This document shows positions 1 through 8,380 of a stretch of 64,000 nt of DNA, piece after piece (the stretch's first letter is position 1; each line of letters begins with the position of its first letter). The notes beneath the pieces were generated by a model. It was not told where the DNA came from, made no database searches, and saw nothing but the letters and a program-made list of their open reading frames with translations. The position numbers and the translations under genes were made by a program. The stretch lies in NCBI GenBank assembly GCA_016699555.1, contig CP064981.1, positions 744,001 through 808,000 on the forward strand, written 5' to 3'. This DNA comes from Candidatus Iainarchaeum sp. GTDB taxonomy: Archaea > Iainarchaeota > Iainarchaeia > Iainarchaeales > VGJJ01.

Positions 1-498
1 CGCGAGCAAGGGAAGCGCGAGGATTACGGCTAAATCCTGCACCAGCAGGAAACCCAATATCAGCTGCCCATGCAGGGAATGGAGCATCTTCTTGTCCTGG
101 AGGAGCTTTACCACCAGCATCGTTGAGGAAAGCGCCACGGCCAACCCCACATAGAGCCCCGCCTGCAATCCGATGGAGGGCAGGACAAAGAGGACGATGA
201 GGATCGTAAGCAGGATCTGGGCAAAACCGCCGATCAATAGCGTGGGACCCGAACGCAAGAATTTGAGCAAATCGGTTTCCGCTCCCACCGTGAAGAGGAG
301 AAAAATGATCCCCAATTCCGAAACGAGCGCAATCTCTTCCGGGGAATTGATCAATTTCAATCCCGCTGGACCCACAATAATTCCCGCGAGCAAATAACCC
401 AGCAGCGCCGGTTGCTTGAACCAGCGCGCGATGAACAATGAAAAGGCCGCCGCCACAATCATGAACCCCAGCGTCAGCAAAATAGAAAGCTCGGCCAT
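1..498 (-). CDS. Kef-type cation/proton antiporter, N-terminal part (runs off window)
   Basis: The first 166 residues are read on the minus strand; the rest lies outside the window. The sequence is almost wholly hydrophobic, with GYLLAGIIVGP near residue 35 and a later SSTMLVVKLL segment, both typical of the Na+/H+ exchanger domain of KefB/CPA2 antiporters. These are membrane proteins that exchange K+ or Na+ for protons. A TATA-like TTTATAA lies at about 520-529, some 25 nt before ATG 498, so the mRNA is probably leaderless. The gene is divergent from the phosphatase at 617. Whether a C-terminal TrkA-N domain follows cannot be seen. Confidence 0.85.
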   Translation of the reverse strand, partial: MAELSILLTLGFMIVAAAFSLFIARWFKQPALLGYLLAGIIVGPAGLKLINSPEEIALVSELGIIFLLFTVGAETDLLKFLRSGPTLLIGGFAQILLTILIVLFVLPSIGLQAGLYVGLAVALSSTMLVVKLLQDKKMLHSLHGQLILGFLLVQDLAVILALPLLA

Positions 499-616
499 GT
501 GCAGAAAGAAAAAAGTTGAGGTTATAAATGACAAGGGATTATGTTGAGGATTCTTTAGTCCCCAATAGGACAACCCATAAATAGTTCGCCCGCTGAAAAG
601 TGTTTGGTGCAAAAAA

Positions 617-1306
617 ATGGGATGGCCTGATCTGTTAGTGCTGGTCCGCCATGGCGAATCAGAAGGAAACGTACGCAGCCTCGACGAGCGCGCGGCCTAT
701 CACATGCCCACGCACGGGTATCCTCTCACGGAACGCGGAAAGAAACAAGCCGAAATCACGGGCAATTACCTCCGTGAGCGCTATGGAAAATTCGACGCCT
801 ATTACACTTCCTATTACACCCGCGCCAAAGACACCATGCGCCTCATGTACCCGGATGCAAAAATATACGAAGACCCGCGCCTCGCCGAAGGACAACGCGG
901 GATATGGCATACGATGACGAAAGAACAAGTCGAACAACAATTCCCCGGAGAAATCGAACGCAAAGAACGCGAGGGATTGTACCACTACCGCCCCTGGGGA
1001 GGAGAGAATTGGCCCGATATCGAGCTGCGCATCCACTCATTCTTGGGTACGCTCGCACGCGACTATGAAGGCAAAAAAGTGCTCATCGTCGTGCATGGGC
1101 ACTGGCTCATCTTGTTCCAACGACTCATCCATCATTTTTCCATCGATGACGCCATGCTGCGCTACAAGCACCACCTCATCAAGAACACGGGCGTCGTCAT
1201 CTACGAGGGGAAAAACATCGGCGGGAAGTCACGTCTCCAATTACTGCAAGAGAACATCGTCCCATGGGAAGGACAGCTCGACGTGATTGCGACGAAACCG
1301 GCCTAA
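617..1306 (+). CDS. Histidine phosphatase family protein (phosphoglycerate-mutase-like)
   Basis: 229 aa. VRHGES near residue 11 is the RHG catalytic motif with the phosphohistidine residue, and VVHGHW near residue 160 supplies the second catalytic histidine. Length and order fit the histidine phosphatase superfamily (phosphoglycerate mutases, sugar and nucleotide phosphatases). The substrate cannot be assigned. A TATA-like CATAAATAG lies at about 572-580 and GGTG at 605-608 is well placed as SD for ATG 617. The stop overlaps the convergent cysS stop by 3 bases. Confidence 0.85.
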   Translation: MGWPDLLVLVRHGESEGNVRSLDERAAYHMPTHGYPLTERGKKQAEITGNYLRERYGKFDAYYTSYYTRAKDTMRLMYPDAKIYEDPRLAEGQRGIWHTMTKEQVEQQFPGEIERKEREGLYHYRPWGGENWPDIELRIHSFLGTLARDYEGKKVLIVVHGHWLILFQRLIHHFSIDDAMLRYKHHLIKNTGVVIYEGKNIGGKSRLQLLQENIVPWEGQLDVIATKPA

Positions 1307-2742
1307 TGCGCCGGCTTCAAGGCCTTCAACTCGAACCCTTCCTTCGTATCCAGCACCGCAAACCCTTCTTTCTCGATTTGCGCACGCAGCGCATCGCTCT
1401 GGGCCCAATCCTTCGACTTGCGCGCGGCCTCGCGCTGCTGGGCCAGCTGCAAAACGTTGGCGGGAATAATCGTTTCCTGCTGCGCAAAATCAAACACGCC
1501 CAGAACCTCATCCACATCCTGCAAGAATTCCAAAATCTTCCGCGTGTCCGCTTTACTGAGTTTTTGCTGGTCCATCAACCCATTCACGCGGCGCTGGAAC
1601 TGCGACAATTCCCCTAGTGCTTCCGCGGTGTTGATATCATCATCGAATGACGCCTCCACTTTCTCTTTCGCCTGCGCAATAAGGGCGTTGATTTCGTTAT
1701 TGGAGTGCGCTCCGGCATATTTCTGCAGGCGCTGGATGAACTCGTTCCATTTATCCAATGTGGTTTGCGCCGCACGGATGCTTTCCCAGGTGAAATTGAG
1801 CTCGGAACGGTAATGCGTCGTGAGAAGGAGGAAGCGATACGCCAGGGGTTTCAATTGGTGATTCTCAATATCACGGATCAAATACACATTCTTCAGCGAC
1901 TTGGACATCTTCTGGTTGTCGATGCGCATGAAGGCGGAATGCAACCAATAATCCGCGAACTTCTTTCCAGTGGCAGCTTCGCTCTGTGCGATCTCATTGG
2001 GGTGGTGGATGTTGATGTGATCGTTCCCCCCGGTATGGATGTCAAAGTGCTCCCCCAAATATTTCATGCTCATGGCCGAGCACTCGATATGCCAACCCGG
2101 ATACCCTCTCCCCCATGGAGAATCCCACTGCTGCAGGTGATGGGGCTGGTTCAATTGCCATAGGCGGAAATCCGCGGGATGCTTCTTCGCGTCATCGCGT
2201 TCGACGTCTTGCCTCACCGCCTTGAGCTCATCCATATTCAGATTGGCCATCTTCCCATACTGAGGGAATTTCTGCGTGTCGAAGTAGACCCCAGAGGGAG
2301 TGGTGTAGGTATAGCCCTTCTTCTCGAGCTTTTGGATGAGCGCAATCATCTCGGGGATATGCTTACGCGCTTTGACGAGGTGATGGGGCAACTGCACGCG
2401 CATCTTTTCCAAGTCATACAAAAAGGCATCCGTGTAGAAATCCGCGATCTCCTCGGGAGACTTCTGTTGTTCACGCGCGGTCTTCTCGATCTTGTCTTCC
2501 CCCGAGTCGTCGTCGCTCACGAGGTGCCCGACATCCGTGATGTTCATCACGTGCGTGACCTTGAACTTGCGCTGTTCCAAGAGGCGGCGCAACACATCCC
2601 AAGCCACATACGGACGCAGATTTCCGATGTGCGCAAAGTAGTAGACCGTCGGACCGCAGCAATACATCCCTACCTTCTGTCCAGGCTCCTTGTGAAAGAG
2701 CTCTTTGGAGCGCGAAAGCGTGTTGTAGAACTGAATGACCAT
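1303..2742 (-). CDS. cysS: Cysteinyl-tRNA synthetase
   Basis: 479 aa cytosolic class I aminoacyl-tRNA synthetase that charges tRNA-Cys. CGPTVYYFAHIGNLRPY near residue 30 carries the zinc-ligand Cys and the HIGH-type motif (HIGN), and KMSKSLKN near 260 is the KMSKS loop. The C-terminal stretch DWAQSDALRAQIEKEGF is typical of CysRS. An in-frame start nine codons upstream exists, but ATG 2742 directly follows GGTGGGTAT, a good SD, and matches the usual family N-terminus (xxIQFYNTLSRSKE). The gene is convergent with the phosphatase at 617-1306. Confidence 0.97.
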   Translation of the reverse strand: MVIQFYNTLSRSKELFHKEPGQKVGMYCCGPTVYYFAHIGNLRPYVAWDVLRRLLEQRKFKVTHVMNITDVGHLVSDDDSGEDKIEKTAREQQKSPEEIADFYTDAFLYDLEKMRVQLPHHLVKARKHIPEMIALIQKLEKKGYTYTTPSGVYFDTQKFPQYGKMANLNMDELKAVRQDVERDDAKKHPADFRLWQLNQPHHLQQWDSPWGRGYPGWHIECSAMSMKYLGEHFDIHTGGNDHINIHHPNEIAQSEAATGKKFADYWLHSAFMRIDNQKMSKSLKNVYLIRDIENHQLKPLAYRFLLLTTHYRSELNFTWESIRAAQTTLDKWNEFIQRLQKYAGAHSNNEINALIAQAKEKVEASFDDDINTAEALGELSQFQRRVNGLMDQQKLSKADTRKILEFLQDVDEVLGVFDFAQQETIIPANVLQLAQQREAARKSKDWAQSDALRAQIEKEGFAVLDTKEGFELKALKPAH

Positions 2743-2796
2743 ATACCCACCAAATGGGCAAAAAAGCAATTAAAGGAATGCGGGTTTTGGCCGAAA

Positions 2797-3444
2797 CTAT
2801 GCCCCCACGAGCGCAGCAAAGAAGCCCGTGAGCGAGCTCACGATGAATGAGTAGAGCAGCATCACGATGATGCTCCAGAAGACCGTGGTCTTGAGATAGA
2901 TGGAAACGCTCAGGTAAAGCGCATAGACGGAATACAACACCAGCACCACGAACAACAAGAAAAATATTAACGTAATGAAAATGGCCAGATCGGAAATGCC
3001 GGCAAGCGTCTCACCGATTGCCGCCTCAAACTCCTGCGGACCGATCGTCCCATCCTGTAACTCCTGAAAGCTGGCAGGGAGTTGGGGCGCGAGCACAAAA
3101 GGAAAAATGAAACCGATTAATACGAGCATCAGAAAAGAATAGAAACTCAAACTCGCCAACATCGAGAGCGCCTGCACGAACGTATGGGAATTCGCTTGGA
3201 TACGCTTGAAGACCACCCCCAAGACGAACAGCAATAACCCCCCGCTCACGAGGCGAACCACATCACCGAGCAGGTTGACGAGCAACACCTGCACGTCCAG
3301 CTGCCCCACCAGCACCAGCATCATCAGCGTCGCAAAGAGTGTGGCAAGGATGACCAACCCAAACGCGCGCACTGCCGAAGGCTGCTCGAACGCATGCATG
3401 ACCGCCTGCTTGGGGCGCAAAATCAAATCCGAATAATAGGACAT
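2797..3444 (-). CDS. Yip1-domain membrane protein
   Basis: About 215 aa with five or so hydrophobic segments. The N-terminus (YYSDLILRPKQAVMHAFEQ) resembles Yip1-domain proteins, where a short cytosolic 'xxP..af..i' stretch precedes the membrane segments. Archaeal members have no settled function. ATG 3444 is preceded by GAGTGGT, and a TATA box TTTATATAG lies at about 3469-3477. A TTG five codons upstream is less likely. It may follow cysS in function only loosely, since it reads toward cysS from a separate upstream promoter. Confidence 0.65.
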   Translation of the reverse strand: MSYYSDLILRPKQAVMHAFEQPSAVRAFGLVILATLFATLMMLVLVGQLDVQVLLVNLLGDVVRLVSGGLLLFVLGVVFKRIQANSHTFVQALSMLASLSFYSFLMLVLIGFIFPFVLAPQLPASFQELQDGTIGPQEFEAAIGETLAGISDLAIFITLIFFLLFVVLVLYSVYALYLSVSIYLKTTVFWSIIVMLLYSFIVSSLTGFFAALVGA

Positions 3445-3484
3445 ACCACTCAATCCCAAAATTGGAGACTATATAAACGGGTGC

Positions 3485-4324
3485 CTATTCGGGTTTGCGC
3501 GAGTAAAACAGAGAAATAAGAGGAGAAGCCAGAATGCGTTGGATGCGATCCCTTTGAGAAGGATATGCCATCGTGAGCATCGTGCGTAAGGGTTTACCTT
3601 GGAGCTTGGGGTCCTTGATAACCATCGCTTTACGGCTCATCGCCGCATCCACGAAATCAGCGAGCGCAATCACGACAGAAACATCATGCAATAGGCGCTC
3701 GGATTGATGGCTGAGTTCGAGACCCATCTCCTTGGGTTCAATCCCATACCCGCTGCTGTGCTCATTATGGTGCATCCCCGCCATTGCCGAGCAGAACTTG
3801 AAATGATCCCGCAATAAATCGAATCCATCCTTTGCATGAGCCTTGATGCGTGCGTATTCATCGGCATTGATATCTCTTCCAGTCAGCAAGCTGTGTTCGG
3901 TGAGCGCTTTGCCCGTGTCATGCAGCGCGCCCCCGTAGAATCCCAGCGTGGGATCGCGCCCTTCGCCTTCAAGTAGGGCAGAAGCCAATAGCCCTACGCG
4001 CAAATTATGGAAGTAAGTAGGTTCAGAGTGCAAACGAATCACGGAAAGAATAGCCAGCGCACTTTTTCCAAGGAAGCGCCTATCGCGTGTACGCATCTCT
4101 TTTACGCGCTGCCGGAACATGCGCTCGATTGTGCTGAGATTCTTTATCTCATAATATTGTTTGACATCCTTGTCGAACTCCTTTCCGGGAGGAATTCCCT
4201 TACGCTTCTGTGCACCACGAATCTGGCCTTCCCATAACGCATAAGCGGCTTTTCCACCTTTATTCTTGATGCGGCGCTTTTGGCGTTGACGAATTTGTGT
4301 TTGGCGCTGTCGACCGGAAGGCAT
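3485..4324 (-). CDS. HD-domain phosphohydrolase-like protein
   Basis: About 279 aa. The N-terminal 70 residues are very basic (RQRQKRRIKNK). The middle carries an HD-type metal site: GGALHDTGKALTEH near residue 140 (HD motif), then MHHNEHSSGYG further on, and a later ALADFVDAAMS stretch that supplies the last aspartate. HD proteins hydrolyse phosphate esters or nucleotides; the substrate is unknown here. ATG 4324 is 25 nt from a TATA box (TTAAATATA, about 4345-4353), favouring a leaderless start there over the longer frame opening at 4384. A composite hairpin array (4367-4416) separates it from tyrS. Confidence 0.75.
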   Translation of the reverse strand: MPSGRQRQTQIRQRQKRRIKNKGGKAAYALWEGQIRGAQKRKGIPPGKEFDKDVKQYYEIKNLSTIERMFRQRVKEMRTRDRRFLGKSALAILSVIRLHSEPTYFHNLRVGLLASALLEGEGRDPTLGFYGGALHDTGKALTEHSLLTGRDINADEYARIKAHAKDGFDLLRDHFKFCSAMAGMHHNEHSSGYGIEPKEMGLELSHQSERLLHDVSVVIALADFVDAAMSRKAMVIKDPKLQGKPLRTMLTMAYPSQRDRIQRILASPLISLFYSRKPE

Positions 4325-4366
4325 GCGAAAAAGAGAAATTACCCTATATTTAACCTTTGGAGCAGA

Positions 4367-4416
4367 CAGGTGCCACGCTGGCACCTGGATCTCGGAGCAG
4401 CCGGACGAAAACGGCT
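4367..4416 (-). repeat. Composite hairpin array 1 (modules A and B) at the tyrS stop
   Basis: Read in the direction of tyrS: stem B (AGCCG 4399-4403 pairs with CGGCT 4412-4416; loop on the minus strand TTTTCGTC) overlaps the tyrS TAG stop. Then comes the linker GCTCCGAGATCC and stem A (AGGTGCCA 4368-4375 with TGGCACCT 4379-4386). The loop core TTTCG and the linker core CGAGA recur in the other arrays. Position suggests a 3'-end signal for tyrS. It lies just upstream of the TATA box of the HD gene. Confidence 0.8.
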
Positions 4417-5551
4417 AGCGCGTCACTTTCAATTGCTCGAATTCCTCTTTCAGCTTCAATACGCGCGGATGCTCCAAGTGCTTGCGCGCAGGAGCTAAAA
4501 TATCCGCAAGCGTCTGTCCCACACCTGCTTTCAAATCCATGGGATGCAGCTTCCCATGCGCAAAATCGGCCTCGAGCTCTTTGTACGTGGAATAGGAAAC
4601 GTTTCCCCCGAACTTTTCCGGGCGCAAAATTTGGATTTCTTTCGTGAAAGGAAACACCAGATGCTGCGCCCAATCCAGTACGGGATTGTAACCAATCTCT
4701 TTCTCCATGCAGAACGCATTGTTGATTTTTTTCTTAACTTCGGATTCAGAATCTCCCAAAAATACCGCACTACCCACTACGGACTTGGACATCTTCATGG
4801 CTGCACGCACTTCGCTCAAATTCTCTTGCGGAATAGGCCACACCGGGGGCTTTTGCAGTCCCGAGACGAGGTGATGATGCACGGCAATGGGAGTAATCGT
4901 TTTCCCTTGGTGCTTGATCCCATGGTATTGCAGTTTCTCCGCGACTTCACGCGCAACCACATGCGCCTTGCGTTGGTCCATTCCCGCATGCACAATCGTG
5001 AGTTGCTGGAAATAGATATCCGCTACTTGCATGGCGGGATAGAGGAGCTTGGCAAAGTCCAGGTTATCCCCTTCCTTCCTCCCCAGAATCGTAATCGAAC
5101 GCTGCATGCGCGCAAGGGTGGTGTGCTTGGCCACATCCACGACAGTTTCCCAATAGCCATCCTGTTGGTGATATAATTCGCTCCCCAGCACAAAGCGGAT
5201 CTTCTCATCATCCACTCCCACGACTTTTGCCGCAGCCGAAAAGCACTCCTTGAAGTAACCCTTTCCCACGCGCTGAATGGCTTGCTTGTCGCCGCCTAAT
5301 TTGTCATTGATCCACGCATGCCAGTCCGCCAAAAAGATCGAACAATCCGCACCCGCTTCCATGAAATGCTTGATGTGGTAGAGCGATTTGATCGCCGCAC
5401 CGATGTGGGGGGTGCCCGAAATTTCAAAACCAATATAGTGCTTCAGCGGAACCCCTGTTTCGATGGCGTGCTTCAGCGTCTCAGGGGTGAGAATTTCTTC
5501 TAATCCGGTTGAAAAACGTTCGATGCGTGCATGCGAATCCATAGGCATCAT
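4415..5551 (-). CDS. tyrS: Tyrosyl-tRNA synthetase, archaeal type
   Basis: 378 aa class I synthetase charging tRNA-Tyr. GFEISGTPHIGAAIKSLYH carries the HIGH-equivalent (HIGA) and AAMKMSKSVVGSA the KMSKS loop. The short form without an S4 domain is the archaeal/eukaryotic type. The frame stays open upstream through the small acidic gene, but that extension (Met/Thr/Lys-rich) is only a shadow of it. Three closely spaced ATGs (5551, 5548, 5542) are possible starts, and no clear SD is seen. The TAG stop lies in the stem of a composite hairpin. Confidence 0.95.
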   Translation of the reverse strand: MMPMDSHARIERFSTGLEEILTPETLKHAIETGVPLKHYIGFEISGTPHIGAAIKSLYHIKHFMEAGADCSIFLADWHAWINDKLGGDKQAIQRVGKGYFKECFSAAAKVVGVDDEKIRFVLGSELYHQQDGYWETVVDVAKHTTLARMQRSITILGRKEGDNLDFAKLLYPAMQVADIYFQQLTIVHAGMDQRKAHVVAREVAEKLQYHGIKHQGKTITPIAVHHHLVSGLQKPPVWPIPQENLSEVRAAMKMSKSVVGSAVFLGDSESEVKKKINNAFCMEKEIGYNPVLDWAQHLVFPFTKEIQILRPEKFGGNVSYSTYKELEADFAHGKLHPMDLKAGVGQTLADILAPARKHLEHPRVLKLKEEFEQLKVTR

Positions 5552-5615
5552 GTAGAAAAATGAAGATAAAGAGAGGGGTGCAAGCAGGCTTGCATCCAAA
5601 AAGACGGGGGAGCGA

Positions 5616-5789
5616 TTAAAAGTCGTCTCCACCATCGCTGTCGCCATCATCTTCGGCGTCTTCGCTGTCTTCTTCCTCTTCATCCTCGAAGTCGAATTCT
5701 TCATCATCCGAGTCGCCTTCTTCAAAGTCGCCGCCGTCTCCGTCATCGCCGTCGATGGTAAAGCGTTCGAGATAGTCAATTGCTTGCAT
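5616..5789 (-). CDS. Small, extremely acidic protein
   Basis: 57 aa. After a short start (MQAIDYLERFTIDG) nearly all residues are Asp, Glu, Gly or Ser, ending in GGDDF, so it should be strongly negatively charged and disordered. The family is not recognised. It has its own signals: TATA TTTATAAA at about 5838-5845 and GGAG ten nt before ATG 5789; a GTG three codons earlier is possible. It sits between the ssDNA-binding protein and tyrS on the same strand. It might mimic DNA or act as a chaperone, which is inference only. Confidence 0.55.
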   Translation of the reverse strand: MQAIDYLERFTIDGDDGDGGDFEEGDSDDEEFDFEDEEEEDSEDAEDDGDSDGGDDF

Positions 5790-5899
5790 ATAATCCACAC
5801 TCCTGCGGAAAAAGTATTACTCTTAGTCCCCCAACGATTTATAAAGTTTCTATCGAGGAATGCCGAAAAAACACCATCAAAAAAAGAATTAATGTAGCA

Positions 5900-5949
5900 G
5901 GCCGCTTTCGCGCGGCCGCCACGAGAACAGGTATTGCAAGCAATACCTG
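5900..5949 (+). repeat. Composite hairpin array 2 (B-A)
   Basis: Stem B GGCCGC 5900-5905 pairs with GCGGCC 5912-5917 around loop TTTCGC. The linker GCCACGAGAA (5918-5927) follows, then stem A CAGGTATTGC 5928-5937 with GCAATACCTG 5940-5949. It lies downstream of the minus-strand OB-fold gene, with module A nearest that gene's stop, the reverse of most other copies. Stem A is nearly the same as that following tRNA-Ser (25595-25617). Confidence 0.8.
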
Positions 5950-5961
5950 ATTTGGCGCCAT

Positions 5962-6258
5962 TTACAGAATATGCAAGGTACCGAATTTGCCGGTTGAAAG
6001 CTGCAATTGCCCCTTGTATTCGGAAACCCAGCCATTCTCAATGCGAATGCGCGTGCCCTCATTGACTTGGTCGATCTGCTCATTCCAGAGAGAGACCTGG
6101 ACCTCGCCGGTCTCATCCTTTCCGGCCACATTGCAGACCTTTCCCTGGCCCTTGGCGGAAGCGAATTCGCGTGGTTCACCCTTGGAAACGACTTCCAGTT
6201 CGATAAAGACATTCCCCATACGCGGTTTCAATTGTTTGACTTTCATCAATTCGGCCAT
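5962..6258 (-). CDS. OB-fold single-stranded DNA-binding protein (SOSS-B/RPA-like)
   Basis: 98 aa single OB-fold. The pattern KVKQLKPRMGNVFIELEVVSKG, later NVAGKDETGEVQVSLWNEQ and IRIENGWVSEYKGQLQLSTG, is that of short archaeal RPA/SOSS-B1-type proteins, which bind ssDNA in replication and repair. There is no extra C-terminal tail. ATG 6258 is preceded by GGAGTGA. The gene faces away from the peroxiredoxin at 6434 and is followed by hairpin array 2. Confidence 0.85.
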   Translation of the reverse strand: MAELMKVKQLKPRMGNVFIELEVVSKGEPREFASAKGQGKVCNVAGKDETGEVQVSLWNEQIDQVNEGTRIRIENGWVSEYKGQLQLSTGKFGTLHIL

Positions 6259-6433
6259 ACGAATCACTCCATCCTGAAAAGCGGCAAACCTAGGTCTACA
6301 CACCCTACGTTAGCAGTATTTCCATTCCCCTCATTAAAAAAACTAATACGTCAGTTTGGTAAAAATAGTGAGCGGTTTTAAAGGAAAATGGACCCATGTT
6401 AGGTGTATTATCCCATTCTAGGAGGAACTTTAC

Positions 6434-6961
6434 ATGACATTAGTTGGACAAAAGGCACCCGAATTCAATAGTATGGCCTACCACGACGGCAAATTCAAGA
6501 AAGTCAGCCTGAAAGACTACAAAGGAAAATGGGTCGTGCTATTCTTCTACCCACTCGACTTCACCTTCGTCTGCCCCACCGAAATCAAAGGATTCGCACG
6601 CGCAGAAGGAGAATTCAAGAAATTGAACGCGGCCATCGTGGGAGCAAGCACCGACTCCGAACACTCTCACAAAGCATGGATCGAACGCGACATGCCCGAG
6701 ATCAAATTCCCCATCCTTGCGGATACTAACCACCACGTCGCACGCTCATTCGGCGTGTTGAAGGAAGACCAAGGAATCGCCTACCGCGGAACATTCATCA
6801 TCGACCCCGAAGGATTCATCCGCTTCGAGACGGTTACCGACTTGGACGTCGGTCGTAGTGTCAAAGAAACATTACGCGTATTGCAGGCATTCCAGACCGG
6901 CGGACTATGCGAAGTCGACTGGTCCCCAGGCATGGAAAATTTGAACAAAAAGAAAAAATAA
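6434..6961 (+). CDS. Peroxiredoxin, 2-Cys AhpC/TSA type
   Basis: 175 aa cytosolic thiol peroxidase that reduces H2O2 and organic peroxides. YPLDFTFVCPTEIKGF near residue 40 holds the peroxidatic Cys, with the catalytic Thr and Pro, and GGLCEVDWSPG near 160 holds the resolving Cys. The length fits Prx1/AhpC proteins. AGGAGG at 6420-6425 is a strong SD and TTTTAAA at about 6376 a possible TATA box. It may be re-reduced by the thioredoxin at 39736 or the bacilliredoxin at 26296, which is inference. Confidence 0.97.
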   Translation: MTLVGQKAPEFNSMAYHDGKFKKVSLKDYKGKWVVLFFYPLDFTFVCPTEIKGFARAEGEFKKLNAAIVGASTDSEHSHKAWIERDMPEIKFPILADTNHHVARSFGVLKEDQGIAYRGTFIIDPEGFIRFETVTDLDVGRSVKETLRVLQAFQTGGLCEVDWSPGMENLNKKKK

Positions 6962-6969
6962 ACAAAATT

Positions 6970-6998
6970 CAATCGAGGGGAAAAAAGCCCTCGAAATT
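6970..6998. terminator. Hairpin between convergent genes
   Basis: TCGAGGG and CCCTCGA form a 7-bp stem around a purine-rich loop in the 44-base gap between the convergent peroxiredoxin and glycosyltransferase genes. It could end transcription from either side. The C/T-rich strand follows in both directions. Confidence 0.5.
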
Positions 6999-7005
6999 CT
7001 ATTTT

Positions 7006-7800
7006 TTATGAACGGATTCTTTTTCTGGCACGACGCGCTTGATTGAATTTCTTTTTTTGGCGCAATCGATTAAGCAATGCTGCTTTTTTTTGGCGTTGTG
7101 CGATTATTCTTCCAGCCTCATCCATTTCAGCACTTAGCCGAATGTGTTTATCAAAAGGATCAAATGAGGAACGGCTCATTCTTGCTTCTCTATCTTTTTT
7201 CAAACCGGTATTGACAACCAATGAAAAAACATTACTTTGGCCCTTTTCATTTTTAGTTAAAGTATAATTCAATGCCTCTTCCAAGCCATAACCGGCACGG
7301 CGAGCTAGAACCGGGTGACCCCGAGCATCAAGAGCTATCCCAAATAACTTCAACCATGCCTTATTGCCCAAAAATAATGGCTTCAACGCAGAAAAACGAA
7401 TCGCACGCTGCCCGCTAAAAAGTGAAAAACCATCCAGGTCCTCTCCAATCGTCATCTTTTGAGAAGGATTGTGAAGGAGTGGATCAACCAACTTCACTAT
7501 TTCAACTGGATCAAATGGTTTGAGATTTGCATCCAACGTAACAATATAATCGGGATTTTCCCTCGCCACCTCGAACAATCCCTTGCAGAATGCGAAACTT
7601 TTTCCAGCATTTGCCCTTAGGGATAATACCCTTGCCCCTAACGCCTCTGCGAGACGACCCGAAGTATCGGCACTTCCATCATCCACAACAACATAGTCCG
7701 AAATCACCTTTTGCTCCTTTGCTCTGTTCAACGAACGAACCACATTTTGAATGTGTAAATCCATATTGAACACGGGAACAATTACCACTATTTTTTGCAT
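7006..7800 (-). CDS. Family 2 glycosyltransferase
   Basis: 264 aa GT-A fold enzyme. The N-terminus KIVVIVPVFNMDLHI and DYVVVDDGSADTSG at about 38 are the nucleotide-sugar-binding start of GT2. IVTLDANLKPFDP near 85 gives the DxD-like metal motif (DAN). The C-terminus is very basic (RQKKKFNQARRARKR). There are no membrane segments. The TATA box is TAATAAATAG at about 7821-7830, 25 nt before ATG 7800, implying a leaderless mRNA. The neighbouring cupin may act on sugar phosphates in the same pathway. Confidence 0.85.
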   Translation of the reverse strand: MQKIVVIVPVFNMDLHIQNVVRSLNRAKEQKVISDYVVVDDGSADTSGRLAEALGARVLSLRANAGKSFAFCKGLFEVARENPDYIVTLDANLKPFDPVEIVKLVDPLLHNPSQKMTIGEDLDGFSLFSGQRAIRFSALKPLFLGNKAWLKLFGIALDARGHPVLARRAGYGLEEALNYTLTKNEKGQSNVFSLVVNTGLKKDREARMSRSSFDPFDKHIRLSAEMDEAGRIIAQRQKKAALLNRLRQKKKFNQARRARKRIRS

Positions 7801-7889
7801 AAAGATGAAAACAATTACCCCTATTTATTACTTCAATGATTGATGGGGTAACTTACTCTTAATGACGGCCAAATCCCTGAACACGGCAG

Positions 7890-8279
7890 TTAATTCGGCT
7901 GAACGGATTCTTTTTCTCTCCCATATTTATCCTCAAAACGCACGATGTCGTTTTCATCGAATTTCCCGAATGCAATCTCCAATACGCGCGCGGTCTTTGA
8001 GGCGCTTAAGCGGTGTTTTGTTTCGCGCGGAACAAAAAGTGTCTCTCCAGGAGAAAGAAAATGCTTTTGCCCCGCTGCCTCAGCGACGATCCCCTCATCC
8101 AGAGCCACCCATAACTCGTCACGGAAATGATGCAATTGCAAGCTGAGGATTTCGCCGCCCTTTATCTCAATCACCTTAACGGTAGAAAGCACATCGTGCG
8201 TGTATTGCGTAAAATTCCCCCACGGACGCGACTCGAAATAGATGTTGGAAATAGGATTAGAGAGAGTGTTTTCCGCCAA
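7890..8279 (-). CDS. Cupin protein, mannose-6-phosphate isomerase type II-like
   Basis: 129 aa single cupin barrel. RPWGNFTQY is the 'RPWG' opening of type II phosphomannose isomerase/GDP-mannose pyrophosphorylase C-terminal domains. LSLQLHHFRDELWVALDEG and FVPRETKHRL supply the metal-binding His and Glu. The frame has no ATG near its beginning; TTG 8279 follows AGGTGAT three nt away, which matches the 16S anti-SD and is the likely start. A TATA box (CTATTTATG) lies at about 8309-8317. The product probably isomerises or binds a sugar phosphate for glycan synthesis with the adjacent GT2. Confidence 0.75.
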   Translation of the reverse strand: MAENTLSNPISNIYFESRPWGNFTQYTHDVLSTVKVIEIKGGEILSLQLHHFRDELWVALDEGIVAEAAGQKHFLSPGETLFVPRETKHRLSASKTARVLEIAFGKFDENDIVRFEDKYGREKESVQPN

Positions 8280-8288
8280 TTCATCACC
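8270..8288 (-). promoter_or_regulatory. SD site that selects a TTG start
   Basis: On the minus strand AGGTGAT ends three bases before TTG 8279, and a second purine run AGGAGGAG lies further upstream. An ATG overlapping this SD is in another frame and would read only a shadow frame. The SD therefore supports TTG as initiator of the cupin gene. Confidence 0.6.
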
Positions 8289-8380
8289 TACACTCCTCCT
8301 GCGTCAAATGCATAAATAGATTCTGGTGGATTCATCGATTCAAAAAATCCATTTTTAAAGCCAAGCAATTTCTTTTCAAC

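Noticed and set aside
5577..5593. GGTGCAAG/CTTGCATC hairpin before tyrS
   Set aside because: It resembles module A but lacks the CGAGA linker and module B, so it is not included in the family.
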